DNA of 64,000 nt from WS-2 sp036507005 (GCA_036507005.1 DASXQT010000009.1:1-64000); one strand, 5' to 3'. Positions 27,440 to 36,701 are shown, counted from the first letter of the stretch. The notes: generated from the sequence alone by a model not told the origin. Numbers and translations are program-made.

Positions 27440-29320
27440 CTACTTCAGCAGCTTGTCCATCTCGTCCATCACCGCGTTCATCTCGAGCATCGCCGCCCGG
27501 AACGGCGCGGGCGTCGTCATGTCCACGCCCGCGTCCTTGAGCAGGTCGATCGGGTACTTGGACGATCCCGCGCGCAGCATGTCGAGGTAGGCGTCGCGCC
27601 GGCGAGTGCTCTTGCCGAGCGCGGCCTCCTCGCGGATCCCGTTCGCGAGGGCGGTCGAGGCCACGATGCTGGTGGCGTACTGGTAGACGTAGAAGTCGTA
27701 GAAGAAGTGGGGGATGTAGCTCCACTCGACCCCGTAGAGCGAGTCCACCTGGCACACCCCCTGGTCGTGCCCCAGATACTTGCGCACCAGCCCGAGGTAG
27801 AGCTCGGACAGGTTGTCGCCGGTCAGGGTCTCGTCCTTCTCGGCCATCTCGTGCATGCGCAGCTCGAACTCGGCGAACAGGGTCTGGCGGAACAGGGTCC
27901 CGCGCAGGTTGTCGAGGTAGCTCCCCAGCACGTAGAGCCGCGTGGGCTTGTCCTTGGTCCGGTCCAGCATGTGGTGGAAGAGCAGGTTCTCGTTGAGCGT
28001 CGAGGCCACCTCGGCCACGAAGGTCGCGTAGTCGTGGGTGACGAAGGGCTGGGTGCGGTCGGCGAAGTAGGTGTGCATCGAGTGGCCCGACTCGTGCGCC
28101 AGGGTTCCGACCTCGTCGTAGAGCCCGGTGAAGTTCTGGAGCTGGTAGGGGTGCACGCCGTAGGCGCCGGTGCTGTAGGCGCCCGAGGCTTTGCCGGTGC
28201 TCGGCATCCAGTCGATCCAGCGCGAGGCGAAGCCCTTGCGCAGCGTGTCCACGTAGGCCTTGCCGAGCGGGGCGAGCGCCTCGAGCACGGTCGACATCGC
28301 CTGCTCGGGCGAGAAGCTCATCTTCACCTCGGAGACGATCGGGGCGTAGAGGTCCTCGTAGCGCAGCGGCTTCACCCCCATCATGCGCTGGCGCAGCCGC
28401 AGGTAGCGGTGGAGGGTGGGGAGATTGGCGTGCACGTCGTCGAGGAGCTGGGTGTAGACCCGCGGCGGGATGTTGTCGCCGAACAGCGAGCCCTCGACGC
28501 AGCTCGCGTACTTGTGCACGTCGCGCTCGAAGATGTGGGACTGCACCTGGGCGTTGAGCGCGGCGCCGTAGGTGCCCTTGAAGTCGCGGTGCGCGCGCCA
28601 GAACGCGCGGAACACGGTGTCGCGGTCGGCGCGGCTCACGGCCTGCCGGTAGCGGGTGTAGGCCGCGTCGTCGAGCCGCACCTCGCCGGTCGTGAGCGTC
28701 ACGGTCGGCCACGGCAGCTCGGCGTTGTTGAACAGGTCGCGGATCGTGTTGCCCGCGTTCTCGAGGCGCCCGGCCTGGGCGGCGACCTTCTCCTCCTGGG
28801 CGGAGAGGGTGTGCTTCTCGTAGCGCAGGATGTTCTCGAGGTAGGGCCGGTACTCCTTGAGCCGCGGCTCGGCCCCGAGGTAGGCCCGCACCTTCTCGCC
28901 CCCGATCGCGAGGATCTCCGGCCGCACGTACGACGCGGCCGAGCTCAGCTCGACTCCGAGCCGCTCGGCCGCCTCCCGCATCCCGAGGTGTCCGCTGTCG
29001 CGCAGGTCCTGGTCGCTGAGCTGGCTCGCGTAGGTGGCGAGCCGCGCGAGGTCGCGCTGGAGATCCATCAGGGCCGAGAGCGCGGCGTAGAGGCTGTCCG
29101 GCGCCGCCCCGAGGTGGCCCTGGAAGGCGCCCATCCGCGGGATGCGCCCGGCGAGGTCATCGCGGGCCGCCGACCACGCGGCCTCCGAGGGGTAGAGGTC
29201 GGAGAGATTCCACGTGTACCCGATCGGGATCTCGGAGCGCTCGGCGGCGCGCGCGGGGGAAGCGTGGGAGGGGAGCAGCGCGGCGAGCGCCAGGAGCGAA
29301 CGGCGAAGCGATCGATTCAT
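27440..29320 (-). CDS. pepF: Oligoendopeptidase F (M3 family), exported
   Basis: The 626-residue protein is a zinc metallopeptidase of the PepF/M3B type. The zinc site is LAHESGHSMH (HExxH with the catalytic Glu), and the third ligand lies downstream in TFVAEVASTLNE. YTWNLSDLYPSEAAW near the N-terminus and FYDFYVYQYATSIVAS near the C-terminus are family hallmarks. Unlike cytosolic PepF it begins with a signal peptide (MNRSLRRSLLALAALLPSHASPARA), so it probably cleaves peptides in the periplasm. The ATG at 29320 is preceded by GAGGA on the minus strand. Confidence 0.93.
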   Translation of the reverse strand: MNRSLRRSLLALAALLPSHASPARAAERSEIPIGYTWNLSDLYPSEAAWSAARDDLAGRIPRMGAFQGHLGAAPDSLYAALSALMDLQRDLARLATYASQLSDQDLRDSGHLGMREAAERLGVELSSAASYVRPEILAIGGEKVRAYLGAEPRLKEYRPYLENILRYEKHTLSAQEEKVAAQAGRLENAGNTIRDLFNNAELPWPTVTLTTGEVRLDDAAYTRYRQAVSRADRDTVFRAFWRAHRDFKGTYGAALNAQVQSHIFERDVHKYASCVEGSLFGDNIPPRVYTQLLDDVHANLPTLHRYLRLRQRMMGVKPLRYEDLYAPIVSEVKMSFSPEQAMSTVLEALAPLGKAYVDTLRKGFASRWIDWMPSTGKASGAYSTGAYGVHPYQLQNFTGLYDEVGTLAHESGHSMHTYFADRTQPFVTHDYATFVAEVASTLNENLLFHHMLDRTKDKPTRLYVLGSYLDNLRGTLFRQTLFAEFELRMHEMAEKDETLTGDNLSELYLGLVRKYLGHDQGVCQVDSLYGVEWSYIPHFFYDFYVYQYATSIVASTALANGIREEAALGKSTRRRDAYLDMLRAGSSKYPIDLLKDAGVDMTTPAPFRAAMLEMNAVMDEMDKLLK

Positions 29321-29554
29321 GGGGCGTCCTCGGAAGCGCGCGCGGGATTGCCCCGCGCCGGCGCGCGCACCGGCCCGCGGGAGCCGGCATGCTAGCCCGG
29401 ACCGCTCATGAGCCGCCAGCACGGGTCATGGGCGGTCAAGCTGAGGGATCGGCGACCTCACCGGCTCACTGCCGCCCTGCGACGGTCAGACGTCGGGCGC
29501 GGAGCGACAGGGGGGTCGCTCGAGATCCGGTACCGCTGATATGCTCTCCGGCGC

Positions 29555-30070
29555 ATGCCGCTCGCCATCGTTCCGCTGCTCGTCGGGCTCCTCGCCACCT
29601 CCGGGTTCCCGCTCGCCCCCGGCCTCGCGCCGCCGGCCGCGGTGGGAGGGGCGGTCGCGGATTCCTTGGGCGCCCGCGGTCCCGATCTCTTCGCCGGATT
29701 CTCCTGACCGCTGCCCGTGGTCCCGTTGGGACCTGTAGTCGACCCCGACTGGGCGCTCTACCACATGCAACGCGCGCTCTGGGATCCTGTGGATCCGCGG
29801 CATCTCGGGTCGCTCCACGCCGAGCTGCAGTTCCGGGTGAACGGCGAGGTCTATCGCTTCTCGAGCGAGCGCACGCTCCGGCGCTTCATGCTGAACCCGA
29901 CGCGCTGGTGCGGGCGGGTGAGGGATCCGGTCACCGGCCGCCGCTTCGTGCCGACCCGGCGCTCGCCGGAGGCCTATTGGGTGGGCGGGCCCTACTTCTT
30001 CGAGAGCGATTCGACCAAGGCGCGGTTCGTCGACGATCCGCGCCGCTACGAGATCATCCGCCGCATGTAG
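29555..30070 (+). CDS. Exported protein with YHS-like modules and in-frame TGA: candidate selenoprotein
   Basis: ATG at 29555 opens a signal-peptide-like start (MPLAIVPLLVGLLATSG), reaches TGA at 29705 (codon 51, context GFS-TGA-PLP) and the same frame continues 120 codons to 30070. The second part has two YHS-like units: FRVNGEVYRFSSERTLRRF with a Cys in RWCGR, then RDPVTGRRF with YWVGGPYFFES and FVDDPRRYE. After the TGA, GGUCCC-GUU-GGGACC forms a perfect hairpin at SECIS distance. Without readthrough, the only start would be a GTG at 29717 lacking a ribosome-binding site and signal peptide. A genuine stop or a sequencing error cannot be excluded. TATGCT at 29540 suggests a leaderless mRNA. 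Confidence 0.5.
29705..29733 (+). promoter_or_regulatory. UGA codon and candidate bacterial SECIS hairpin
   Basis: GGTCCC (29719-29724) pairs perfectly with GGGACC (29728-29733) around the loop GTT. The loop begins 17 nt after the TGA at 29705-29707, starts with G followed by U, and an unpaired U (29718) precedes the stem. These match the known outlines of bacterial SECIS elements. Confidence 0.5.
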
Positions 30071-30097
30071 CGGCGGCGCCGCACGCCGCCCCGAACC

Positions 30098-31189
30098 CTA
30101 GAAGTGGCTCGAAAGCCTGGAGAGGTACATCAGGAACTGGAGCGAGAGCCCGGCGAGCACCACGCCCTCGCCGCCCAGGCGGCTCGAGCCCGGCCACGCC
30201 GACAGGTGGCGGGTGATGCGCTGCAACGAGACCGGGCCGACGATCGCCAGCGCCACGACGCTCGGCACCAGGAGCTGCGATCCCGCGAAGGCGCTTTGCG
30301 TGGTGACCAGGCCGGCGCCGACCGTCGCCACGCTCACGCAGATCCACATGCCGCCCGGACCGAGCCAGGGCTGGGTCGGGAGCGCGAACGACAGCACCAC
30401 GGCCATGGTCAGCACTCCCAGCCGGCCGAGCAGCTCGTCGCCCGCGTATTGCACCAGCCCGGCGGGATTGAAGCTCAGCGACTGCACCAGGGCGTCCCAG
30501 GCGCTGAAGTTGAACCAGGGTCCGAGCGTCATCGAGAGCGCGACGTAGGAGATGCTGCCCAGCACGACCACGGCTGCCGCGAAGGCGATGAGGCGCGGCC
30601 GCTCCTCGTAGACCAGGTAGAACAGGGCCGCCGCCGCATACCACGCGGCCTGCGCGTGGACGGTCCACGCCGCGGTCAGGAAGATCGCCGCGGCCACCGC
30701 CCCCGTCGCCCGCTTCACGGTGCGGAGCGCGACGAACCCGGCGAGCACCAGCGCCATCATCACGATCTCGGGGCGGGCGACTTCGGGCCGGCCCACCAGG
30801 AGCCCGTAGCCCGCGAGCGCGCAGCCGCCGCTCGTCACCGCCAGCGTCCAGCTCAGGGTCTCGATCCACACCGCCGCGCCGACCAGGCCGGCGGTCGCGA
30901 GCGCGGCCAGCATCGAGAGGGCGCGCGGCTCCCAGAGGTGCGGCCCGAAGATGCCGGCGAGCATGGACAGCGCGAGCGGGAAGCCCGGCATGAGCGAGGG
31001 CGTCGCCGCCGCGGGCTCGACGTAGAGCGGCTGCTGGCTGGCCACCCGCGCCACGTGCTCGAGGATCAGGCCCTCGACCGGATCGGCGGGGGTGGCGTGC
31101 AGGATGCGGCGGAACACGACGAAGACGAACCCGGCCAGGGCCAGCCCGGAGCCCAGCCAGAGCAGGTCGCGGAGCGTGCGCGTGATCAT
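30098..31189 (-). CDS. Multi-pass membrane protein, glycosyltransferase-like
   Basis: The 363-residue protein has about ten hydrophobic helices and short loops. After helix 1 the loop HATPADPVEGLILEHVARVASQQPLYVEP has the acidic residue and the Q-PLY segment common to GT39/GT83-like enzymes of surface polysaccharide synthesis. No soluble domain. GGGGAG stands eight bases before the ATG at 31189 and fixes the start. It is monocistronic and divergent from the sensor kinase. Function is otherwise unknown. Confidence 0.65.
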   Translation of the reverse strand: MITRTLRDLLWLGSGLALAGFVFVVFRRILHATPADPVEGLILEHVARVASQQPLYVEPAAATPSLMPGFPLALSMLAGIFGPHLWEPRALSMLAALATAGLVGAAVWIETLSWTLAVTSGGCALAGYGLLVGRPEVARPEIVMMALVLAGFVALRTVKRATGAVAAAIFLTAAWTVHAQAAWYAAAALFYLVYEERPRLIAFAAAVVVLGSISYVALSMTLGPWFNFSAWDALVQSLSFNPAGLVQYAGDELLGRLGVLTMAVVLSFALPTQPWLGPGGMWICVSVATVGAGLVTTQSAFAGSQLLVPSVVALAIVGPVSLQRITRHLSAWPGSSRLGGEGVVLAGLSLQFLMYLSRLSSHF

Positions 31190-31550
31190 GAGAGGAAACT
31201 CCCCGGTTGGCTGTGTCGTCAGGTCCCCGAGGGGATGGCCCGCGCTCCGGGGATTATCGGCTCCTCGTGCCCCGGGGTTGAGCGCCGAGCCGTTCGCTCC
31301 GCCGCATGTCCGCGGACGCCGGGGTGGGGGATAGTTGTGGCGGGAAGGCGGCATCGTGCTAACTTCCCCGCACGCTGCTCCGCGCGGAGGGCCACCCCTA
31401 GGGGGAGCGCAGCCGCAGCATGCGTGGCCCCGGGCGCGGAAACGTCGCTATGGCCATGCCCCTCCTAAATTCCTGTGCCCGGGACGACCGGCTCGGGCCG
31501 AAGCTTGCGGCCCCCGATCGGCGCGCGACGTGCGCGTCGCCGCCGGGCCG

Positions 31551-33995
31551 ATGAGCCAGGCGCCGGGCTCGTCCGCGATCGGCCGGCGCGGCGCCGCGCG
31601 CGCCGCCGTCCGGGCCGTGGTGCTGGTCGCGCTCTATTTCGCGACCGGCAGGCTCGGGCTCTCCTTCGCCCGCATCCACGGCAGCGTCTCCCTGGTCTGG
31701 CCGCCGAGCGGCATCGCGCTCGCCGCCCTGCTGCTGCTCGGCCTCCGCTACTGGCCCGCGATCCTGGCCGGCGCCTTCCTCGTCAACGTCACGACCTCGG
31801 GCGCGATCGGAAGCTCGATCGGGATCGCGATCGGGAACACCCTGGAGGCGGTCGCGGGCGCGGCGCTGGTGCAGCGCTTCGCCGGCGGCACGCGCGCGTT
31901 CGACCAGGCGCGCGACGTCTTCAAGTTCGCCTTCCTCGCCGGGATGGTGAGCACCACGATCGCCGCCACGCTGGGGGTCGCGAGCCTCGTCCTGTGGCAC
32001 CAGGCGCGCTGGGCGGCCTTTGGAGACCTGTGGCTCAACTGGTGGGTCGGCGACCTCGGCGGCGATCTCATGATCGCGCCGTTCCTGATCCTGTGGCGGA
32101 TCAACCCGCGCCCGGGCTGGAGCCGGGTGCGCATGCTGGAGCTGGGGCTGGTGCTGGCCTCGGTGATCCTCATGGGCCTGGTGGTGTTCGGCGACTTCAT
32201 GGGCTTCGAGCGGCACCGCGCGCGCCTCACCTTCCTCTGCATCCCGCCACTCCTGTGGGCGGCGTTCCGGTTCGGGCCGCGCAAGGCCGCGACCATGTCG
32301 GCGATCGTGTTCGCCATGGCGGCCTACGCCACCGGGCGGGGCTACGGGGCGTTCTCGCGCGTGGCCGCGGACGAATCCGCGATCCTCCTCGTGCTCTTCA
32401 TCTGCGTGGCGAGCGTGACGGTGCTGGTGGTGGCGGCCCAGGTCTCCGAGCGCAGGCGCGTCGAGGCCTCGGTGCGTGCGGCGCACGAGGAGCTGGGGCT
32501 CCGCCACGAGCGCCAGTCCAGCGATCTCTCGCGCGCGGTCGAGGAGCTGGGATTCCAGGTCCGGGCGCGCCATCGCGCCGAGCGCTACGCCGAGGCCATC
32601 GTCGAGACCGTGCGCGAGCCGCTGCTGGTGCTGGACCGCGGGTTCGGCATCCAGGCGGCGAACGCCGCCTTCAGCCGGATGTTCCGCATCCCCCGGGAGA
32701 AGGCGGAGAACCGCTCGATCTTCGAGCTGGGCGAGCGCGAGTGGGACATTCCGGAGGTGCGCGACGTGCTCGAGGAGGTGCTGCGCACCGGGGCCGCGGT
32801 CGAGGGCCGGGAGGTGGTGCAGGCGTTTCCCGGCGTGGGAACCCGCACGCTGATGCTGAGCGCCTTCCGCCTGGCCGGAGAGACGGCGAAGGGCCCGCTG
32901 ATCCTGCTCGTGATGGAGGACGTCACCGAGAACCGGCGGGCGACCGAGGAGCTGAAGATCAACGAGGAGCGCTTCCGGGCCGTGGTGGAGACCGCGGTGG
33001 ACGGCATCGTGTCCGCCAACCGCAGCGGCGAGATCATCTTCCTGAACCCCGCGGCCGAGCGGATCTTCGGCCTGAGCGAGGCGGAGGCTCTCGGCTCCTC
33101 GCTCGCGAGGCTGGTGCACGAGCGGCACCGCCAGGATGCGGATCCCGGCGTGCTCAGCTTCCTCGCCGACGGCCGGAGCTCGGCCGCCGGGGGCCTGCTC
33201 GAGATGTCCGGGCGGCGCAAGGACGGCTCGGAGTTCCCGCTCGAGCTCGCGGTCACGAGCTGGAGCATCGGGGGCGAGCGGTACTTCACCGCGATCGTGC
33301 GCGACATCACGGAGCGCAAGGCGGCCGAGCGCGAGCTCCAGCACCTGTCCGGCCGGCTGCTCCAGCTCCGGGACGAAGAGCAGCGGCGCATCGCCCGCGA
33401 GCTCCACGACAGCACTGCGCAGAAGTTCTCGGCGCTGGCGCTGAACCTGGCGGTGCTGGAGCGGGCCGCGTCCTCCCTCGCCCCCCAGCAGCGGGACGCG
33501 CTGGAAGAGAGCCTCGAGCTGGCCAATGAATGCTCGAGCGAGCTGCGGGACATCTCCTCCCTGCTCCACCCGCCGCTGCTCGACGAGGTCGGCCTCGAGA
33601 CCGCGATCCGATCCTATGTGGACTCGTTCGCCCGCCGCACGAGGATCCGCGTCTCGCTCCGGTTCGCGCCCCGCCTCGCCCGGCTGTCCCAGGAGGTCGA
33701 GACCACCGTCTTCCGCATCGTCCAGGAGTGCCTCACCAACGTCCTGCGCCACGCGGACAGCCCGGCCGTCGTGGTCGAGATCGATGAGGGCGAGGAGGAA
33801 GTCCGGGTCGAGGTGAGCGACCAGGGTCGCGGGATGCCCGAGAACGCCGGGCGCGCCGGCGGAGGCGCGGGCGTGGGCATCCAGGCGATGCGGGGACGGG
33901 TGCGGCAGCTCGACGGCACGTTCGAGATCGGGCCCGTCGAGGGCGGAGGCACGCGCGTGACCGCGACCATCCCGGTGCCGCGCGAGAGCGCCTGA
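31551..33995 (+). CDS. MASE1-PAS-PAS sensor histidine kinase (HisKA_3 type)
   Basis: The 814-residue protein starts with a MASE1 integral-membrane sensor (about 20-305, including SLVWPPSGIALA), then a coiled coil (about 310-350), two PAS domains (about 355-465 and 475-595), a NarL-type dimerisation domain with the phospho-acceptor His in ARELHDSTAQKF, and an ATPase with N-box QECLTNVLRHA and GVGIQAMRGRV. It should phosphorylate a LuxR/NarL-type response regulator. None lies beside it; the only LuxR regulator in the window, 24 kb away, lacks the phospho-acceptor Asp. The ATG at 31551 has no clear ribosome-binding site. Confidence 0.88.
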   Translation: MSQAPGSSAIGRRGAARAAVRAVVLVALYFATGRLGLSFARIHGSVSLVWPPSGIALAALLLLGLRYWPAILAGAFLVNVTTSGAIGSSIGIAIGNTLEAVAGAALVQRFAGGTRAFDQARDVFKFAFLAGMVSTTIAATLGVASLVLWHQARWAAFGDLWLNWWVGDLGGDLMIAPFLILWRINPRPGWSRVRMLELGLVLASVILMGLVVFGDFMGFERHRARLTFLCIPPLLWAAFRFGPRKAATMSAIVFAMAAYATGRGYGAFSRVAADESAILLVLFICVASVTVLVVAAQVSERRRVEASVRAAHEELGLRHERQSSDLSRAVEELGFQVRARHRAERYAEAIVETVREPLLVLDRGFGIQAANAAFSRMFRIPREKAENRSIFELGEREWDIPEVRDVLEEVLRTGAAVEGREVVQAFPGVGTRTLMLSAFRLAGETAKGPLILLVMEDVTENRRATEELKINEERFRAVVETAVDGIVSANRSGEIIFLNPAAERIFGLSEAEALGSSLARLVHERHRQDADPGVLSFLADGRSSAAGGLLEMSGRRKDGSEFPLELAVTSWSIGGERYFTAIVRDITERKAAERELQHLSGRLLQLRDEEQRRIARELHDSTAQKFSALALNLAVLERAASSLAPQQRDALEESLELANECSSELRDISSLLHPPLLDEVGLETAIRSYVDSFARRTRIRVSLRFAPRLARLSQEVETTVFRIVQECLTNVLRHADSPAVVVEIDEGEEEVRVEVSDQGRGMPENAGRAGGGAGVGIQAMRGRVRQLDGTFEIGPVEGGGTRVTATIPVPRESA

Positions 33996-34025
33996 GCGGC
34001 GCTGCGGCGGGCGCCGCGAAAGGAA

Positions 34026-34047
34026 GGGGCCCGCTCGGGCGGGCCCC
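34026..34047. terminator. Bidirectional hairpin between the kinase and the exported protein gene
   Basis: GGGGCCCGC (34026-34034) pairs with GCGGGCCCC (34039-34047) around TCGG. It lies between converging stops at 33995 and 34072. On the plus strand it is followed by GGTTGCTTC, a weak T tract. Confidence 0.55.
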
Positions 34048-34071
34048 GGTTGCTTCAGGGAATCGCGCGCG

Positions 34072-34647
34072 TTACGGCCGCGAGTACACGCGGAACTGCA
34101 CGATCCGGAATTCGGCGTTGGTGTCCACCGTCCAGAGCAGGTCCGCGAGCGTGGCGTCGAACATGGCCGCCGGCGAGAGCGTGAACTTCGACTGCCCCTT
34201 GTCGCGCGTCAGGTCGATCGTCCCGAGCAGGCAGAGCGTGTCGCCCGACAGGAAGTCCGTCAGCGTCTGGCCGCACACGTGGATGTGCCCACCCGGCTTT
34301 CCGAGGATCCGCATGTAGACGTCGTAGAGCCCGGGCTGGCTGGTCTGCAGGTGGGCCTGCTTGTCGGCGGTCGCGTCGCAGTCGAGCACCGACCAGTCCG
34401 ATCCGTTCGTGACCAGCACCTGCGCCTTCGAGGCTTCGCGGTTGACGAAGATCCGGTGCCCGTTGCCGCAACTGCCGTTGTAGCTCTGGCCCGCGGGGTA
34501 GCCGAGCACGTTGAAGTTGAACACGAGCTTGGAGCCCGCGGGGATCGGGTTGGGGCCGGCGATGGCGCCGCCGGCGAGCAGCGCGGCGCACGCCGCTGCG
34601 GTTGTGAGCGCGGCCAGGGAACGGCTGACATACGAGGAGAACCTCAT
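34072..34647 (-). CDS. Exported protein of unknown function
   Basis: The 191-residue protein has a signal peptide (MRFSSYVSRSLAALTTAAACA to about GAIA). The mature part is beta-rich with four to five cysteines in NGSCGNGHRIF, VLDCDATAD, HVCGQT and TLCLLG, which suggests disulfides. I do not recognise a domain; the fold resembles small secreted beta-sandwich proteins. GGAGCG precedes the ATG at 34647. It stands alone between two hairpins. Confidence 0.7.
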   Translation of the reverse strand: MRFSSYVSRSLAALTTAAACAALLAGGAIAGPNPIPAGSKLVFNFNVLGYPAGQSYNGSCGNGHRIFVNREASKAQVLVTNGSDWSVLDCDATADKQAHLQTSQPGLYDVYMRILGKPGGHIHVCGQTLTDFLSGDTLCLLGTIDLTRDKGQSKFTLSPAAMFDATLADLLWTVDTNAEFRIVQFRVYSRP

Positions 34648-34899
34648 CGATTCGCTCCTTGGATGGAGTGGCCAGGGAAGGCCGTCCGGGCGGCGCCCGA
34701 GCGCACGCACGCGGAGGCCGACGATTCTGCCAGGCCAGGCGGCCGGCAGGCGACCCGCCCCACATGGCGCACCCGCAGTGCCGGCCGGGCGTTGCATGAA
34801 TCACGGTTCCGCCCGGGCTCGGCCGCAGCGACTTGGCCGCGCGGCGCCGCGCGCGGACTGCGTTTCACCACGCGTTCGCAGTTTGCGGGCCGCGGAAAT

Positions 34900-34941
34900 G
34901 CACTCGCCGCGCTGCGTTTTGAGCCGCCGCGCGGCGAGTGC
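34900..34941 (-). terminator. Hairpin after the VOC gene
   Basis: GCACTCGCCGCGC (34900-34912) is the perfect inverse of 34929-34941, with a 16-nt loop. It begins 21 bases after the VOC stop. No real T tract follows on the minus strand, so it may be a weak or Rho-assisted terminator. Confidence 0.4.
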
Positions 34942-34962
34942 GAGCGGGCCGGAGCGCCGCGC

Positions 34963-35355
34963 TCAGGGCGCGGGCTTGATCGACTGGAGCGCGAGCGTGT
35001 TGCCCTCGCTGTCGCGGAAGAACGCCATCCACAGCTCGCCCTGGGGCAGCCGCGTGAGGAAGTGGGGCGGCTCGATGAACTCGACGCCGCGCGCCCGGAG
35101 CGCCTCGTGCGCCACCGCGATGTCGGGCACCTGGAAGTAGATCGTCGATCCCGTCGACTTCGTGGTCCCGTCCTCCGACTCTCCGAGCAGCAGGCGGATC
35201 CCCGCGCAGTCGAAGAACGTCATCTTCGGCGGAGCGTCGAAGAGGTGGGGGAGCCCGAGGGCGTCGCGATAGAAGCGCTTCGCGCGCTCCACGTCGCCGG
35301 CGGTGAGCGCGATCTGTCCGATGGTCGAGAGCGCGAAGGTCGAGGTGGCGGTCAT
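34963..35355 (-). CDS. VOC family (glyoxalase-like) protein
   Basis: The 130-residue protein is a two-module vicinal-oxygen-chelate fold. It opens with IGQIALTAGDVERAKRFYRDALGLP, continues with FDCAGIRLLLGE and IYFQVPDIAVAHEALRARGV, and ends MAFFRDSEGNTLALQS with the metal-ligand Glu. It may be a lyase, dioxygenase or binding protein; the substrate is unknown. GGAGGA precedes the ATG. It is divergent from a MarR gene across a palindromic operator and is the most likely target of that repressor, pointing to detoxification of a small reactive compound. Confidence 0.85.
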   Translation of the reverse strand: MTATSTFALSTIGQIALTAGDVERAKRFYRDALGLPHLFDAPPKMTFFDCAGIRLLLGESEDGTTKSTGSTIYFQVPDIAVAHEALRARGVEFIEPPHFLTRLPQGELWMAFFRDSEGNTLALQSIKPAP

Positions 35356-35385
35356 GGCTTCCTCCGGTGTGGGGGTTGCGGTGAT

Positions 35386-35404
35386 TAGTTAGCTGTGCTA
35401 ACTA
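35386..35404. promoter_or_regulatory. Palindromic operator between the divergent MarR and VOC genes
   Basis: TAGTTAGC (35386-35393) and GCTAACTA (35397-35404) form perfect 8-base arms around TGT, in an otherwise very GC-rich region. Overlapping TAACTA sequences could be -10 boxes for both directions. Size and symmetry fit a MarR-dimer site, so the regulator probably represses itself and the VOC gene. Confidence 0.75.
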
Positions 35405-35405
35405 T

Positions 35406-35870
35406 ATGCCCACGCCCATGACCCGTCAAGCCCGAGTCCCGGGGGGGACCCCGGCCGCGCTCGCCGACCGCCTCCACGCCGCGAGCATCCGCCTGCTGCG
35501 GCGGCTGCGCGCGGTGGACCGCGAGGGGGCGCTGGGGCCGGCGCGGCTCTCGGCGCTCTCGGTGATCGTGTTCGCGGGCCCGTTGACGCTCGGCCAGCTC
35601 GCCCAGGCGGAGCACGTGCGGCCCGCCACCACCAGCCGGCTGGTGCGCGGCCTCGAGCGCTTGGGGCTCGCGCGCCGCCGCCCCGACCCCGGAGACGGGC
35701 GCGTCGCGTGGATCGAGGCCACCGGGGCGGGGCGCCGGCTGCTCGACCGGGGCCGGCGGCGCCGGCTCGCGGTGCTCGAGCCGCGGATCGCGGCGCTTGC
35801 GCCCGCGGATCGCGCCGTGCTCGAGCAGGCGATCGAGATCCTCGCCCGCCTCGCGCGCGACGAGGGGTGA
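35406..35870 (+). CDS. MarR family transcriptional regulator
   Basis: The 154-residue protein has a winged helix with LTLGQLAQAEHVRPATTSRLVRGLERLGLARRRPDPGD (about 60-97), the MarR recognition helix and wing. Flanking helices form the dimer interface, ending LEQAIEILARLARDEG. The ATG at 35406 comes one base after the operator and has no ribosome-binding site; the Met at 35418 is an alternative start. If the TAACTA at 35399 is the -10 box, transcription begins at or after the first ATG, so the shorter start or a leaderless mRNA is likely. Confidence 0.85.
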   Translation: MPTPMTRQARVPGGTPAALADRLHAASIRLLRRLRAVDREGALGPARLSALSVIVFAGPLTLGQLAQAEHVRPATTSRLVRGLERLGLARRRPDPGDGRVAWIEATGAGRRLLDRGRRRRLAVLEPRIAALAPADRAVLEQAIEILARLARDEG

Positions 35871-35951
35871 GGGGCGCGGCGGTCCGGGGCCGCGCGGCGC
35901 CCCGGCCGAGTGGCGCGGCAGCGCGCGCGGGTGAGACCATGCGTGCCGGCC

Positions 35952-36701
35952 ATGAGCGACCGGTGGGTGAACGTCTACGACGACACGGAGCGGGCCGCGG
36001 CGTACGCGCGGCTCGAGTTCCCCGGAACCTACCACCTCGCCTTCCGCGACCTGCCGGCGATCCTCGGCAGGCACGTGCGCGGGACCCGGGCGATCGACTT
36101 CGGCTGCGGCGCCGGGCGATCCACTCGTTTCCTGCGCCAGCTGGGGTTCGACGTCGTCGGGCTCGACGTCTCGGAGCCCATGCTGGCCCAGGCCCGCGCG
36201 CGGGATCCCGAGGGCGACTACCGGCTCACGGGGGAGGACGATCTGGGCGCGATCGCGGCGGGCGCCTGCGACCTGGCGCTCGCCGCGTTCACATTCGACA
36301 ACGTGCCCACGATGGAGAGGAAGCACGCGCTGCTTCGGTCCCTCGAGCGCGCGCTGAGCGCCGGAGGGCGCATCGTGAACCTGGTCTCGTCGCCGGAGAT
36401 CTACCTCCACGAGTGGGTTTCGTTCTCGACCCGGGACTTCCCCGAGAATCGCGACGCCCAAAACGGCGACCGGGTCCGGATCGTGATGCTCGACGGCGGG
36501 GACCGGCGCCCGGTGGAGGACGTCCTGTGGACGGACGAGGCCTGGGGCGAGGTCTACCGCCGCGCGGGACTGCGGGCGATCGAGACCCATCGCCCCCTGG
36601 GGAAGGCGGGGGAGCCCTGCGACTGGGTGAGCGAGACCACCATCGCGCCCTGGGTGATCTACGTGCTGGAAGCCATCGAGGAGCCCGCGCCGCGCGCCTG
36701 A
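35952..36701 (+). CDS. SAM-dependent class I methyltransferase
   Basis: The 249-residue protein has a Rossmann-like fold with motif I AIDFGCGAGRS (about 47-57), an acidic end to strand 2 (VVGLDVSEPMLAQARA) and motif IV-like LALAAFTFDNV. The C-terminal third (TDEAWGEVYRRAGL and on) is typical of methyltransf_11/25-type small-molecule methyltransferases. Substrate unknown. The start MSDRWVNVYDD at 35952 fits the family; the frame stays open upstream. It could be transcribed with the MarR gene, 81 bases upstream. Confidence 0.82.
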   Translation: MSDRWVNVYDDTERAAAYARLEFPGTYHLAFRDLPAILGRHVRGTRAIDFGCGAGRSTRFLRQLGFDVVGLDVSEPMLAQARARDPEGDYRLTGEDDLGAIAAGACDLALAAFTFDNVPTMERKHALLRSLERALSAGGRIVNLVSSPEIYLHEWVSFSTRDFPENRDAQNGDRVRIVMLDGGDRRPVEDVLWTDEAWGEVYRRAGLRAIETHRPLGKAGEPCDWVSETTIAPWVIYVLEAIEEPAPRA

